22,994 bases of DNA. It comes from Bacteroidales bacterium. GTDB taxonomy: Bacteria > Bacteroidota > Bacteroidia > Bacteroidales > UBA932. The notes beneath the pieces are model-generated. The model saw only the letters and a list, made by a program, of their open reading frames with translations, was not told the origin of the DNA and did not search any database. Location: the NCBI GenBank assembly GCA_017527625.1, contig JAFXPV010000045.1:1-22994 (forward strand). The letters are read 5' to 3'. Numbering within the stretch: the stretch's first letter is position 1; every line of letters starts with the position of its first letter. Positions 15,473 to 22,994 of the stretch are shown here, piece by piece. Made by a program: the position numbers and the translations under genes.

Positions 15473-16876
15473 ATGGACATTTCGATCATTCTGATTTCTC
15501 TGGGTCTTTTGATCTTTTTCGCGCACATCTTCGGCGCCGCATTTCCCAAGACAAGGATTCCCAGCGTACTGCTGCTGATGCTCATCGGACTCCTGCTGGG
15601 TCCCGTCACCCACATTATCAGTCCGGAATCATTCGGCAAGGTAGGCAGCGTGTTCACAACCATAACCCTCATCTGCATCCTGTTCCAGAGCGGCACTACC
15701 CTTGATCTCAAGGTGCTGGGCAACTCCATCGGCCCCGCTATGCTCGCCACACTGCTCAATTATGTGGTAATCACAGGTATCGCCATCCTTCTCGGACAGT
15801 ATCTGCTCCACCTCAATTTTGTCCAGTGCTGCTTCCTCGGAGCCGCGCTTGGCGGCACATCATCAGCCGTAGTGATACCGATGGTCAACCAACTCAAGCC
15901 TTCCGAAAGGGCTTCGACCATCCTCAACCTCGAAGCTGCGCTGAGCGACATCGTCTGCCTCATCATAGCGATGGCCCTGCTCGAGAGCTTCGGCACGGGC
16001 GACATCGATGCGCGCAACATCGCCTGGGACATCGTCCTTTCAATGCTCGGGTCGATAGCGATCGGCATCATCGTCGGCTACGCCTGGATCGTCATCCTCA
16101 AGAACCTGCTCACCGAACTGAGCAACTCGATGTTCACCACCTTCGCCCTCGCTTTCATCATATATGGCGTCACAAACCTCATCGGACTGAACGGAGGTAT
16201 GGCGATCCTTGCCTTCGGTATTGCGACAGCCAACTACCATATGTCCCCCATCGCAAAGAAATCCTTCACCGACAGGGCTGACAGCATAAGCCTGAACGCC
16301 AACGACCGCAACTTTTATTCTGAGATCGTTTTCATACTCCAGACTTATTTTTTCGTATATGTCGGCATCAGCATACGTTTCAACAACTGGCACTACCTTA
16401 TCGTAGGCGCCCTGTTCACCGCCCTGATGTTTGCGACAAGGTTCGTCACGATGTCCCTTATGGGAAAGAAAGGCATCTCGAAAAGAGACCGCAGGCTGAT
16501 GCGCGTCCTCGGTCCCAAAGGACTGGTGGCCGCCGTGCTTTCTTCACTGCCTCTGCAATGGGCCCACGCCACTCACGCTTCAGCCAAGATGATCGAAGCC
16601 TGCCAGGCCATCCAGGATGTAGCATACGCCACCGTACTCTTCAGCATCCTCACCTGCAGCGTCATCATTATCATCACTGAGAAGAAGGATGACAAGGAGA
16701 CCACAGAGCCCGGAAACGTTCCTGACGGAGAGGGTGAGCAGCAGAAGCCTGCAGTAGCCGGACAGACCGCCGTGGAGGAAACTGCCGCCGCAGATGAGGC
16801 CGCCGCAGATGCAGTTGCTGAAGAACCGGCGCCTGACACCACTTCAGAGCATTATTCAGATATTATTCCCGAGTAA
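15473..16876 (+). CDS. Cation:proton antiporter (CPA family)
   Basis: A 467-residue protein with about 12 membrane spans that should exchange Na+ or K+ for H+ at the inner membrane. It starts with a family-like first span (MDISIILISLGLLIFFAHIF). LLLMLIGLLLGP is a typical second element. GGTSSAVVIPMVNQL leads into EAALSD, where family members carry the ion-binding acidic residue. GPKGLVAAVLSSLPL lies in a late span. The ATG at 15473 is preferred over one at 15431, which falls in the promoter. After the last span is a 65-residue hydrophilic tail, rich in Glu, Ala and Asp, that is cytoplasmic or disordered and not usual for the family. The epimerase-like gene follows 12 bases later. Confidence 0.87.
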   Translation: MDISIILISLGLLIFFAHIFGAAFPKTRIPSVLLLMLIGLLLGPVTHIISPESFGKVGSVFTTITLICILFQSGTTLDLKVLGNSIGPAMLATLLNYVVITGIAILLGQYLLHLNFVQCCFLGAALGGTSSAVVIPMVNQLKPSERASTILNLEAALSDIVCLIIAMALLESFGTGDIDARNIAWDIVLSMLGSIAIGIIVGYAWIVILKNLLTELSNSMFTTFALAFIIYGVTNLIGLNGGMAILAFGIATANYHMSPIAKKSFTDRADSISLNANDRNFYSEIVFILQTYFFVYVGISIRFNNWHYLIVGALFTALMFATRFVTMSLMGKKGISKRDRRLMRVLGPKGLVAAVLSSLPLQWAHATHASAKMIEACQAIQDVAYATVLFSILTCSVIIIITEKKDDKETTEPGNVPDGEGEQQKPAVAGQTAVEETAAADEAAADAVAEEPAPDTTSEHYSDIIPE

Positions 16877-16888
16877 ACATAACATACA

Positions 16889-17935
16889 ATGAAAGTACTA
16901 TTCATAGGTGGAACCGGAACCATAAGCACTGCCATCTCCAAAAGAGTGCTCAGCAACCCTGACAACGAGCTTTTCCTGATCAACCGAGGCAGCCGCAACA
17001 GCATCCTCAGCGGCAACCTGAAGGAAATCAGGGCCGACATCAACGATGAAGCCGACGTAGCCGCAAAACTGGAAGGACTGACATTCGACGTAGTTTGCGA
17101 CTTCATCTGCTTCACGCCGGACCAGATCAAACGCGACTACAGGCTCTTCAGAGGGAATACTTCCCAGTTTATGTTCATCAGCACGGCGTCCGCCTATAAC
17201 AAACCCCCGAGAGACTATGTCATCACGGAAGGTGCGTCCCTCGCCAATCCTTACTGGGAATATTCAAGGCGCAAGATCGAATGTGAGGAGTTCCTGATGG
17301 AGAAATATCGCAAGGAAGGCTTCCCCGTGACCATCATCCGTCCCAGCCACACCTACGACGAACGTAAGGTTCCGCTGGGAGTCCACGGCCGCATCGGCAG
17401 CTTCTCAGTGCTGAAACGTATGCTGGAGGGCAAGCCCGTGCTGATCCACGGAGACGGCACTTCTCTGTGGACGCTGACCCACAACAGCGATTTCGCCAAA
17501 GGATTCGTCGGTCTTATGGGCAATCCGCTGGCTCTGGGAGAGGCTTTCCAGATTACTTCCGGAGAGTCCCTGACCTGGAATCAGATATACAAGATCATCG
17601 CCGACGCCCTCGGAGTCGAGTTCAAGCCCTACTACGTCACTTCGCGTTTTCTGGCAGACGTCGCCCCCGAACTGGATTTCGAAGGCAGCCTGCTGGGTGA
17701 CAAGTCATACTCCGTCATCTTCGACCAGAGGAAGCTTCGCCGCGCTGTTCCGACTTTCATTCCCGAAGTGCCCATCTGCCGCGGACTGAAGATGACTGTG
17801 GAATACATAATGTCCCACCCCGAATGCCAGGAAGAGGATCCGGAGTTCGACGCTTTCTGCGACTGCGTCATTGATTATTTGGAAAAAGCGAAAGCTTCCT
17901 GCCGCCGGGAAGTTACCAGACTATTGAAAAATTGA
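16889..17935 (+). CDS. NAD-dependent epimerase/dehydratase family protein (extended SDR)
   Basis: A 348-residue Rossmann-fold protein. GGTGTIS (7-13) is the NAD(P)-binding glycine motif at the very N-terminus. FISTASAY holds the active-site Ser/Thr region, and YSRRK supplies Tyr125 and Lys129 of the YxxxK pair. The next segment, VTIIRPSHTYDERKVPLG, matches extended SDRs that act on nucleotide sugars. The sequence is nearer to the 'atypical' SDR group that includes plant CSP41-like proteins than to GalE. Substrate unknown. It lies 12 bases after the antiporter gene, probably cotranscribed. Its last 23 bases overlap the 3' end of the convergent M23 peptidase gene. Confidence 0.85.
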   Translation: MKVLFIGGTGTISTAISKRVLSNPDNELFLINRGSRNSILSGNLKEIRADINDEADVAAKLEGLTFDVVCDFICFTPDQIKRDYRLFRGNTSQFMFISTASAYNKPPRDYVITEGASLANPYWEYSRRKIECEEFLMEKYRKEGFPVTIIRPSHTYDERKVPLGVHGRIGSFSVLKRMLEGKPVLIHGDGTSLWTLTHNSDFAKGFVGLMGNPLALGEAFQITSGESLTWNQIYKIIADALGVEFKPYYVTSRFLADVAPELDFEGSLLGDKSYSVIFDQRKLRRAVPTFIPEVPICRGLKMTVEYIMSHPECQEEDPEFDAFCDCVIDYLEKAKASCRREVTRLLKN

Positions 17936-19598
17936 CTTCGCTGCTGTTGCCGACGGCGTCTGTAGCTGAGATTTTGACATCGTGGCGGCCGCGGCTTAAC
18001 ATCTCTTCGTGGAGATAGACGGTAATGATGCTGTTTTTGAATGAGGCGAGCGTCCATTCTCCGTCGATACGCACATCATAGTGCGTTATGCCAGCCAGAT
18101 TATCCGTCGCTCCGACACGGAAAGTGTTGCCGGCCACCTTGGCTCCATTCTGAACAGAAGGCCTGAGAGCCGGAGGTATGGTATCTCTCGTCACGCAATA
18201 TGTACCGCAGCGCACTGAGGCTATCAGCACACCTTCGCTGACCGTGCTTGCGACTCCGCTCATCCTGCCATTGCTGCCTACGCTGGCAAGCAGCAGGCGG
18301 TCTTCATTGCCTACAGGGATAGAAACGGTAAAAGGTTTGTGCAGGGCCAGACGGTCGTCGCCGAGTTTCCATACCGGTGAGTAGATGCCCGCTGCTGTGT
18401 CGGCTGCCGCAATCCTGCCGTAGCGGAAAGCCACGTTGTTGTAAAGTGCGCCGAGCGGCATAGCGACGCTGAGGCTTTCCACATCAAGCATATTGGGCAG
18501 ATACCAGAACATCGGGAAGGTAGAAATGCCTTCGTCAAGCTCGCTGTCTGCCTTTACTGAATCGTCCCTGCGAAGATAGACTACAGCCGTGGCCTTGTTG
18601 CCGAAAATGTCGCTGGCTTCTACGGTGACTTTGTGGCGCTCGTAGTCATTGAGAGCTATAATGCCGCCGTTCACTGCTTCGATCTTGTGCATCGCATACA
18701 GGTTGCCGGGATCCACCTGGGTCTTTATAAGATCCATACCGGTTTCCCCCGCAGCAACGGTGGAGCGGATATACTTGTCGATGTCGTAGTTGAAATCGCC
18801 TATGTTCAGTTCGAAGAAAGGCTTGCCGTCGAGCAGCACGCGGTATTTCTCGACGCCGAGGCGGCCTGATGTGCCGTCCATCTTGTCTATTGCGTCTATG
18901 CCGAGATAGCACTTGGCGGGAACTCTTGTCTCACCTTCGGAATAGCGGCCTGACATCATCTTGAGTTTGCGGGAAACAGGGATGCCTGTGCTGTCCTCAT
19001 AAGCGTAGACTGCGATTCTCTGTATCACAGGGCTGAGATTGTCCGGCACCGAGTAATAGCCGTCACGGAAATAGTTGAAAGGGGTGTTGCCGTCGTCCCT
19101 GCGCACCTCCATATGCAGATGGGGGCCTGCGGATGAGCCGGTATTTCCGACCTTGCCGATGATGTCGCCCTGGCTGACCGGGAACTCCTCGGGGCCTGGC
19201 AGGATATTGACCGCGAAGGAGCGTTTCTCGTACTGCTCCTGCAGCACCCTGGCGGCTATGTCGCTGCGGAAGGACAGCAGATGGCCGTAGACCGACATAG
19301 TGCCGTCGGGATGGGTGATGTATATGCCGTTGCCGTAGCCTGTCGTCGAGACGCTGATGCGGCTCACGTATCCGTCTTTGATGGAATGGATGGGATCGCC
19401 TGTCTTGCCGCCGGTGCGGAAGTCGATGCCCCCGTGGAAATGGTCGTGCCGAAGTTCGCCGTATGAGCTGGCGAAGGACATCGGCAGATCCAGCGGCCGT
19501 CCGTGGCTTATGACAGCAGTGCTGTCGGCAGCTGCCGCAGAAATCGGCCACAATGCGGCTGCAAGGGCCATCAGCACGAGGCAGGCCGTCCGTCTCAT
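17913..19598 (-). CDS. M23 family metallopeptidase (LytM-type)
   Basis: A 561-residue exported protein with a signal peptide (cleavage near SAAAA, about residue 24). The LytM/M23 domain is at about 48-170. Zinc ligands are visible: HFHGGID gives H55 and D59, and HLHME gives H162, with H160 as the catalytic partner; YGHL has H106. The domain therefore looks active as a peptidoglycan endopeptidase, rather than a degenerate LytM activator. The C-terminal 390 residues look beta-rich, with Ig-like stretches ([38 protein letters not shown]). The start overlaps the dnaJ stop by 4 bases (ATGA), so translation is coupled to the chaperone operon. Confidence 0.92.
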   Translation of the reverse strand: MRRTACLVLMALAAALWPISAAAADSTAVISHGRPLDLPMSFASSYGELRHDHFHGGIDFRTGGKTGDPIHSIKDGYVSRISVSTTGYGNGIYITHPDGTMSVYGHLLSFRSDIAARVLQEQYEKRSFAVNILPGPEEFPVSQGDIIGKVGNTGSSAGPHLHMEVRRDDGNTPFNYFRDGYYSVPDNLSPVIQRIAVYAYEDSTGIPVSRKLKMMSGRYSEGETRVPAKCYLGIDAIDKMDGTSGRLGVEKYRVLLDGKPFFELNIGDFNYDIDKYIRSTVAAGETGMDLIKTQVDPGNLYAMHKIEAVNGGIIALNDYERHKVTVEASDIFGNKATAVVYLRRDDSVKADSELDEGISTFPMFWYLPNMLDVESLSVAMPLGALYNNVAFRYGRIAAADTAAGIYSPVWKLGDDRLALHKPFTVSIPVGNEDRLLLASVGSNGRMSGVASTVSEGVLIASVRCGTYCVTRDTIPPALRPSVQNGAKVAGNTFRVGATDNLAGITHYDVRIDGEWTLASFKNSIITVYLHEEMLSRGRHDVKISATDAVGNSSEVNFSIVW

Positions 19599-20752
19599 GA
19601 GAAGAACTGTTTTACCCGTTCGAAAAGATTCTTGTCGTCCTGACTGGGGTTGGCCTTGAAATTCTCGCTGGCTTCAAGCTTGGCCATCATCTCCTTCTCA
19701 GCCTTGTCGAGCTTTTTCGGTATCCAGACCTGCACGAAGACCAGAAGGTCGCCGGTACCGTAGCCGTTGACAGAAGGCAGGCCCTTGCCGCGCAGGCGCA
19801 GCACCTTGCCGGGCTGGGTGCCGGGCTCAACCTTTATCTTGAGCTTGCCGTCCACTGCAGGGATTTCGACCTGGCAGCCGTTGACTGCCTGCGGTATGGA
19901 TATGAACAGGCTGTAGATGAGATCGTCGCCGTCACGCTCCAGCTGAGGGTCTGGCTCCTCCTCGATGACTACGAGCAGGTCGCCGTTCACACCACCGTGG
20001 CGGGCCGCATTGCCCTTGCCCTGGATGGTGAGCTGCATACCGTCGCTGACGCCTGCAGGTATTTTGAAACTTATCTCTTCACTGTCCTTGACGAGGCCTG
20101 AGCCGCCGCATTTCTTGCACGGTGCCACGACCCTGCGGCCTTCGCCGTTGCAGTAGGGGCAGGGCTGGGTGGTCTGCATCTGACCGAGGATGGTCTGCTG
20201 CAGTTTGGTGATCACTCCGGTGCCCTTGCAGTGCTCGCAAGTCTTGATGTCGGCTTCGCTTGCCGCGCCGCGGCCGTGGCAGTCGGGGCAGACCATCATC
20301 TTGTTGATCTTTACCCTCTTCTCGACGCCGTGAGCTATTTCTGACAGGCTGAGTTTCACGCGGATGCGGATATCGCTGCCACGGGCAACCCTCTGTCCGC
20401 GGGAAGCGCCGCCGCCGAACATACTTGAGAAACCACCGAAGCCGAAGCGGCCGCCGAAGATGTCTCCGAACTGCTCGAAAATGTCATCCATCGAGAATCC
20501 ACCGGCAGCTCCGCCTGCTGCGCCGCTCATACCGGCGTGTCCAAAGCGGTCGTAACGTGCGCGCTTGTCAGGGTTGCTGAGCACGTCGTATGCCTCCGCG
20601 GCCTCCTTGAACTTCTCCTCTGCCTCCTTGTCGCCCGGATTCTTGTCGGGATGATACTGGATGGCCTTCTTGCGGTAAGCCTTCTTTATCTCTTCCTCAC
20701 TGGCGTTCTTCTCTACCCCGAGGACCTCGTAATAATCTCTTTTCTCTGCCAT
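19595..20752 (-). CDS. dnaJ: Chaperone protein DnaJ
   Basis: A 385-residue complete type I DnaJ, the co-chaperone that delivers clients to DnaK and stimulates its ATPase. The J domain carries HPD at 34-36, and a Gly/Phe-rich region spans about 71-120. Four CxxCxGxG zinc-binding repeats are all intact (Cys155/158, 172/175, 198/201, 212/215). The substrate-binding C-terminal domains follow to the end. It begins 20 bases after the grpE stop. DnaK is not in the window. Confidence 0.97.
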   Translation of the reverse strand: MAEKRDYYEVLGVEKNASEEEIKKAYRKKAIQYHPDKNPGDKEAEEKFKEAAEAYDVLSNPDKRARYDRFGHAGMSGAAGGAAGGFSMDDIFEQFGDIFGGRFGFGGFSSMFGGGASRGQRVARGSDIRIRVKLSLSEIAHGVEKRVKINKMMVCPDCHGRGAASEADIKTCEHCKGTGVITKLQQTILGQMQTTQPCPYCNGEGRRVVAPCKKCGGSGLVKDSEEISFKIPAGVSDGMQLTIQGKGNAARHGGVNGDLLVVIEEEPDPQLERDGDDLIYSLFISIPQAVNGCQVEIPAVDGKLKIKVEPGTQPGKVLRLRGKGLPSVNGYGTGDLLVFVQVWIPKKLDKAEKEMMAKLEASENFKANPSQDDKNLFERVKQFFS

Positions 20753-20772
20753 ATAAGCCTCCTTGCCAAAGA

Positions 20773-21360
20773 TTAGACACCTGTCACAACCTTGGCATAT
20801 CTAATGACTTTCTCACCCATAGTATAGCCCTTCTGGGTGACGTCGATTACTTTGTTTTTCTTGTCTTCTTCCTGTACCGGGAACTGAGCCACAGCCTCGT
20901 GGAAATCAGTGTCGAAGTCTTTGCCGACAGCCTCGATCTCCTTGACGCCGTTCTTCTTGAGGAAAGCAGTCACTTTGTTGTAAATCAGTTCGACACCTTC
21001 CTTGGCAGAAGCGGCGTCATCTGATTCCTTCATTGCTGCAATCGCCCTTTCGAAATCGTCTACGATGGGAAGCATATCCTTCACCAGGTTCTCATTGGCC
21101 AACGAAATCAAGTCCATACGCTCCTTCGCGCTGCGGCGGCGGTAATTGTCGAACTCCGCTGCGAGACGCAGATATCTGTCATTGGCCTCTGCCAACTTGT
21201 CCTGAAGGTCTTTCATCTCCTGCATCGAAGACTGCTCTGCTGCAGGTTCTTCGTCCTGCTTCTGATCCGTCTGTTCCTTCGATTCTTCCTGAGGAGCCTC
21301 CTGGCCTGCTGCTGGACGCTGTTCCTCTTCGTTTTTGTGTTCGTTATGTTTCTTTTTCAT
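20773..21360 (-). CDS. grpE: Nucleotide exchange factor GrpE
   Basis: A 195-residue GrpE, which releases ADP from DnaK. The first 45 or so residues are charged and Glu/Gln-rich, probably disordered. A long coiled coil follows (about 46-100, with the conserved [12 protein letters not shown] and KERMDL segments). The beta domain holds the typical [11 protein letters not shown] motif and ends with [13 protein letters not shown]. The start at 21360 ([10 protein letters not shown]) is preferred over one 24 bases upstream because the latter crowds the promoter. It is the first gene of grpE-dnaJ-M23; no hrcA or CIRCE element is seen. Confidence 0.96.
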   Translation of the reverse strand: MKKKHNEHKNEEEQRPAAGQEAPQEESKEQTDQKQDEEPAAEQSSMQEMKDLQDKLAEANDRYLRLAAEFDNYRRRSAKERMDLISLANENLVKDMLPIVDDFERAIAAMKESDDAASAKEGVELIYNKVTAFLKKNGVKEIEAVGKDFDTDFHEAVAQFPVQEEDKKNKVIDVTQKGYTMGEKVIRYAKVVTGV

Positions 21361-21381
21361 AATACCTTGTTTAAAGCTGCG

Positions 21382-21389
21382 CAAAGATA
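21382..21389 (-). promoter_or_regulatory. Candidate -7 element of the grpE operon
   Basis: Minus-strand TATCTTTG is a strong match to TAnnTTTG and ends 21 bases before the grpE ATG. There is no good TTTG box at the usual distance upstream. No heat-shock inverted repeat (CIRCE) is visible nearby. Confidence 0.55.
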
Positions 21390-21460
21390 CACAAATTGTT
21401 TGCCATCGGCAGCCGGTGCGACAAAATGGCAGACACTCTCCTTACAATCGAAAAAAAATG

Positions 21461-21468
21461 TAATTTTG
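21461..21468 (+). promoter_or_regulatory. Candidate -7 element of purU
   Basis: TAATTTTG fits TAnnTTTG and lies 30 bases before the purU ATG at 21499. There is no clear upstream TTTG box. It supports starting purU at 21499 rather than at an in-frame ATG at 21337, which lies inside grpE on the other strand. Confidence 0.45.
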
Positions 21469-21498
21469 CGGCCTGACATACAAGCGAAACAGAGGAAT

Positions 21499-22362
21499 AT
21501 GGACAACCAAGGTAACGCAATTCTGCTGATCCACTGTCAGGACACTCCTGGCATCATAGCGGAAATCACCAATTTCATCACCGTCAACAAAGGTAACATC
21601 GTCAACCTCGACCAGCACGTGGACCATCGCGCGAACGCCTTCTTTATGAGGATCGAATGGCAGCTCGAAAAGTTCCTCATCCCCAAGGACCGCATCGGCG
21701 AGTATTTCCAGACCCTCTACGCCAACAAATACGGGATGGAGTTCTGGCTGTACTTCACCGACCAGAAGCCTCGTATGGCCATATTTGTGTCCAAGATGTC
21801 GCACTGCCTCTACGATATGCTTGCCAGATATTCAGCAGGCGAATGGAATGTCGACATTCCGCTCATAATAAGCAATCACGAGGACCTGCGCCCGATAGCG
21901 GAGCAGTTCGGGATACCTTTCCACGTGTTCCCCATCACTCCCGAGAACAAGGCCGCCCAGGAGGCCGCCGAGCTCAAGCTTCTCAAGGAAAACGGAGTCA
22001 CCTTCATAGTCCTTGCCCGCTATATGCAGGTCATCAGCGACGATATGATCGCCAGCTATCCCAACAAGATCATCAACATACACCACTCCTTCCTGCCTGC
22101 CTTCGTCGGGGCGAAACCCTACCATCAGGCATACGAGCGCGGCGTGAAGATCATCGGCGCCACCAGCCACTATGTCAACGCCGAGCTTGACGCAGGCCCC
22201 ATCATCGAGCAGGACGTGACACGCATCACGCATAAGGACACGCCCGAAAGCCTCGTGCTGAAAGGCAAGGACCTGGAGAAGATTGTGCTGAGCCACGCCG
22301 TGCAGAAGCACATAGAGCGCAAAATACTAACGTACAAGAACAAAAACATCATCTTCTCGTAA
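21499..22362 (+). CDS. purU: Formyltetrahydrofolate deformylase PurU
   Basis: A 287-residue enzyme that hydrolyses 10-formyl-THF to formate and THF, balancing the one-carbon pool and supplying formate. An N-terminal ACT domain (about 5-80, HCQDTPGIIAEITNF) is a likely regulatory site for Met/Gly. The formyltransferase-fold domain follows, with the catalytic His in INIHHSFLPAF and the catalytic Asp in ELDAGPIIEQD. Length is normal (about 280-290). The start at 21499 gives MDNQGNAILLIHCQD, which fits the family; a further upstream ATG would add 54 unrelated residues. It is followed by hisH, 46 bases later. Confidence 0.95.
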   Translation: MDNQGNAILLIHCQDTPGIIAEITNFITVNKGNIVNLDQHVDHRANAFFMRIEWQLEKFLIPKDRIGEYFQTLYANKYGMEFWLYFTDQKPRMAIFVSKMSHCLYDMLARYSAGEWNVDIPLIISNHEDLRPIAEQFGIPFHVFPITPENKAAQEAAELKLLKENGVTFIVLARYMQVISDDMIASYPNKIINIHHSFLPAFVGAKPYHQAYERGVKIIGATSHYVNAELDAGPIIEQDVTRITHKDTPESLVLKGKDLEKIVLSHAVQKHIERKILTYKNKNIIFS

Positions 22363-22388
22363 GTGAAGAGTGAAAAGTTAAGAGTGAA
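22363..22388 (+). repeat. Short GTGAA repeat between purU and hisH
   Basis: Three GTGAA units occur in 26 bases (22363-22367, 22370-22374, 22384-22388) in a purine-only or nearly purine-only stretch. I recall similar AGTGAAAAGT-type tracts between genes in Bacteroides and Prevotella, but their role is not known to me. Confidence 0.4.
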
Positions 22389-22408
22389 TAATTTGCTACC
22401 GCACAAAC

Positions 22409-22994
22409 ATGAACGTTGCAATCGTAAAATATAACGCAGGAAACATCTACTCGGTGGTCAATGCCCTGAAGCGATTAGGCATTGAGCCGTTGTTGACGGA
22501 CGATGCCGAGCAACTGCAGCAGGCCGACCGCGTCCTGTTTCCTGGACAAGGCGAGGCCCGTGGAGCAATGGAGTACCTGAAGGCACGACGCCTGGACGAG
22601 GTGATTCGCAACCTCAAGCAGCCCGTCTTCGGTATCTGCGTGGGACAGCAGTTGCTGTGCCGCCACAGCGAGGAGGGCGACACCGAATGCATCGGCATCT
22701 TCGACACCGAGGTGGAGCGCTTCCTGCCCGAGAAGCATGAGGACAAGGTGCCCTGCATGGGATGGAACCAGCTGTACGACCTCAAGTCGCCGCTGTACAA
22801 AGGGCTCAACGAGGGCGACTACGTCTACTTCGTACACAGCTTCTATGTGCCCAAATGTGCCGAGACCATCGCCACAGCCGACTATATCCTGCCCTACTCG
22901 GCATCGATGCACAAGGATAACTTCTACACCTGCCAGTTCCACCCCGAGAAGAGCGGCAAGGTGGGCGAGAAAATCTTGAAGAACTTTCTCCAGC
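22409..22994 (+). CDS. hisH: Imidazole glycerol phosphate synthase subunit HisH (3' end cut)
   Basis: The first 195 residues of the glutaminase subunit of HisHF, which hydrolyses Gln to feed ammonia to HisF in histidine synthesis, releasing AICAR to purine synthesis. The catalytic triad is intact: Cys77 in GICVGQQLL, His178 and Glu180 in QFHPEKSG. GQGEARG (47-52) is the usual oxyanion-loop region. The family is about 196-205 residues long, so only a few residues are missing at the right edge. The start at 22409 gives MNVAIVKYNAGNIYSV, the normal family start. hisA/hisF probably follow outside the window, but I cannot see them. Confidence 0.95.
   Translation, partial: MNVAIVKYNAGNIYSVVNALKRLGIEPLLTDDAEQLQQADRVLFPGQGEARGAMEYLKARRLDEVIRNLKQPVFGICVGQQLLCRHSEEGDTECIGIFDTEVERFLPEKHEDKVPCMGWNQLYDLKSPLYKGLNEGDYVYFVHSFYVPKCAETIATADYILPYSASMHKDNFYTCQFHPEKSGKVGEKILKNFLQ

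Noticed and set aside
17913..17935. 23-base overlap of the converging epimerase and M23 genes as a possible frameshift or misassembly
   Set aside because: Both genes have family-typical ends or plausible ones and clear stop codons (TGA at 17933-17935; TAA on the minus strand at 17915-17913). Short convergent overlaps are common.
21915..21935. TTTCCACGTGTTCCC in purU, and CCACGTGG near 3277, as possible parS sites
   Set aside because: Both share only the CACGTG core with the 16-base parS palindrome; the outer arms do not match (the first has TTCC where GAACA is expected) and both lie in conserved coding sequence.

Overview
The window looks like a chromosomal segment of a member of Bacteroidota, most likely a gut or host-associated Bacteroidales. 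The evidence is mixed. Many genes are preceded by the Bacteroidota promoter core TAnnTTTG rather than by a sigma-70 -10/-35 pair. The order parA-parB-DUF5683-LysM transglycosylase is a familiar arrangement in this phylum. The tRNA has no encoded CCA, and several exported proteins end in an aromatic residue as outer-membrane proteins do. Coding DNA is fairly G+C-rich while intergenic DNA is A+T-rich. I cannot assign a genus.

Layout. 1-2318 (+): the tail of a nitroreductase, an NhaC-type Na+/H+ antiporter, and a small secreted protein of unknown function. 2326-2573: a palindrome-rich intergenic island joined to a minus-strand tRNA-Phe with its promoter and terminators. 2577-6858 (-): a cell-wall and chromosome-segregation operon, parA-parB-DUF5683-LysM lytic transglycosylase. 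6973-7896 (+): a diacylglycerol-kinase-family lipid kinase, divergent from parA. 7898-9775 (-): an exported helix-hairpin-helix protein with a probable beta-barrel. 9832-11535: purine genes, with purE on the minus strand divergent from an in-frame HPRT-adenylate kinase fusion on the plus strand. 11549-13720 (-): a PLP-dependent tryptophanase/tyrosine phenol-lyase-family enzyme followed closely by a DUF554 membrane protein. 13847-15385 (-): a secreted beta-helix protein. 15473-17935 (+): a cation:proton antiporter and an NAD-dependent epimerase-like protein. 17913-21360 (-): grpE-dnaJ-M23 peptidase. 21499-22994 (+): purU, then hisH, which runs off the right edge.

Most of the window is ordinary housekeeping. 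Purine metabolism is represented three times (purE, HPRT-Adk, PurU), and HisH yields AICAR as a by-product that also feeds purine synthesis. No intergenic gap exceeds about 200 bases. I see no CRISPR array, transposase, integrase or defence system. The points most worth a second look are the alternating GGTGCC/GGCACC palindromes around tRNA-Phe, the beta-eliminating lyase whose active-site residues do not fit its usual 'tryptophanase' label, the HPRT-Adk fusion, and an internal duplication in the DUF5683 protein.
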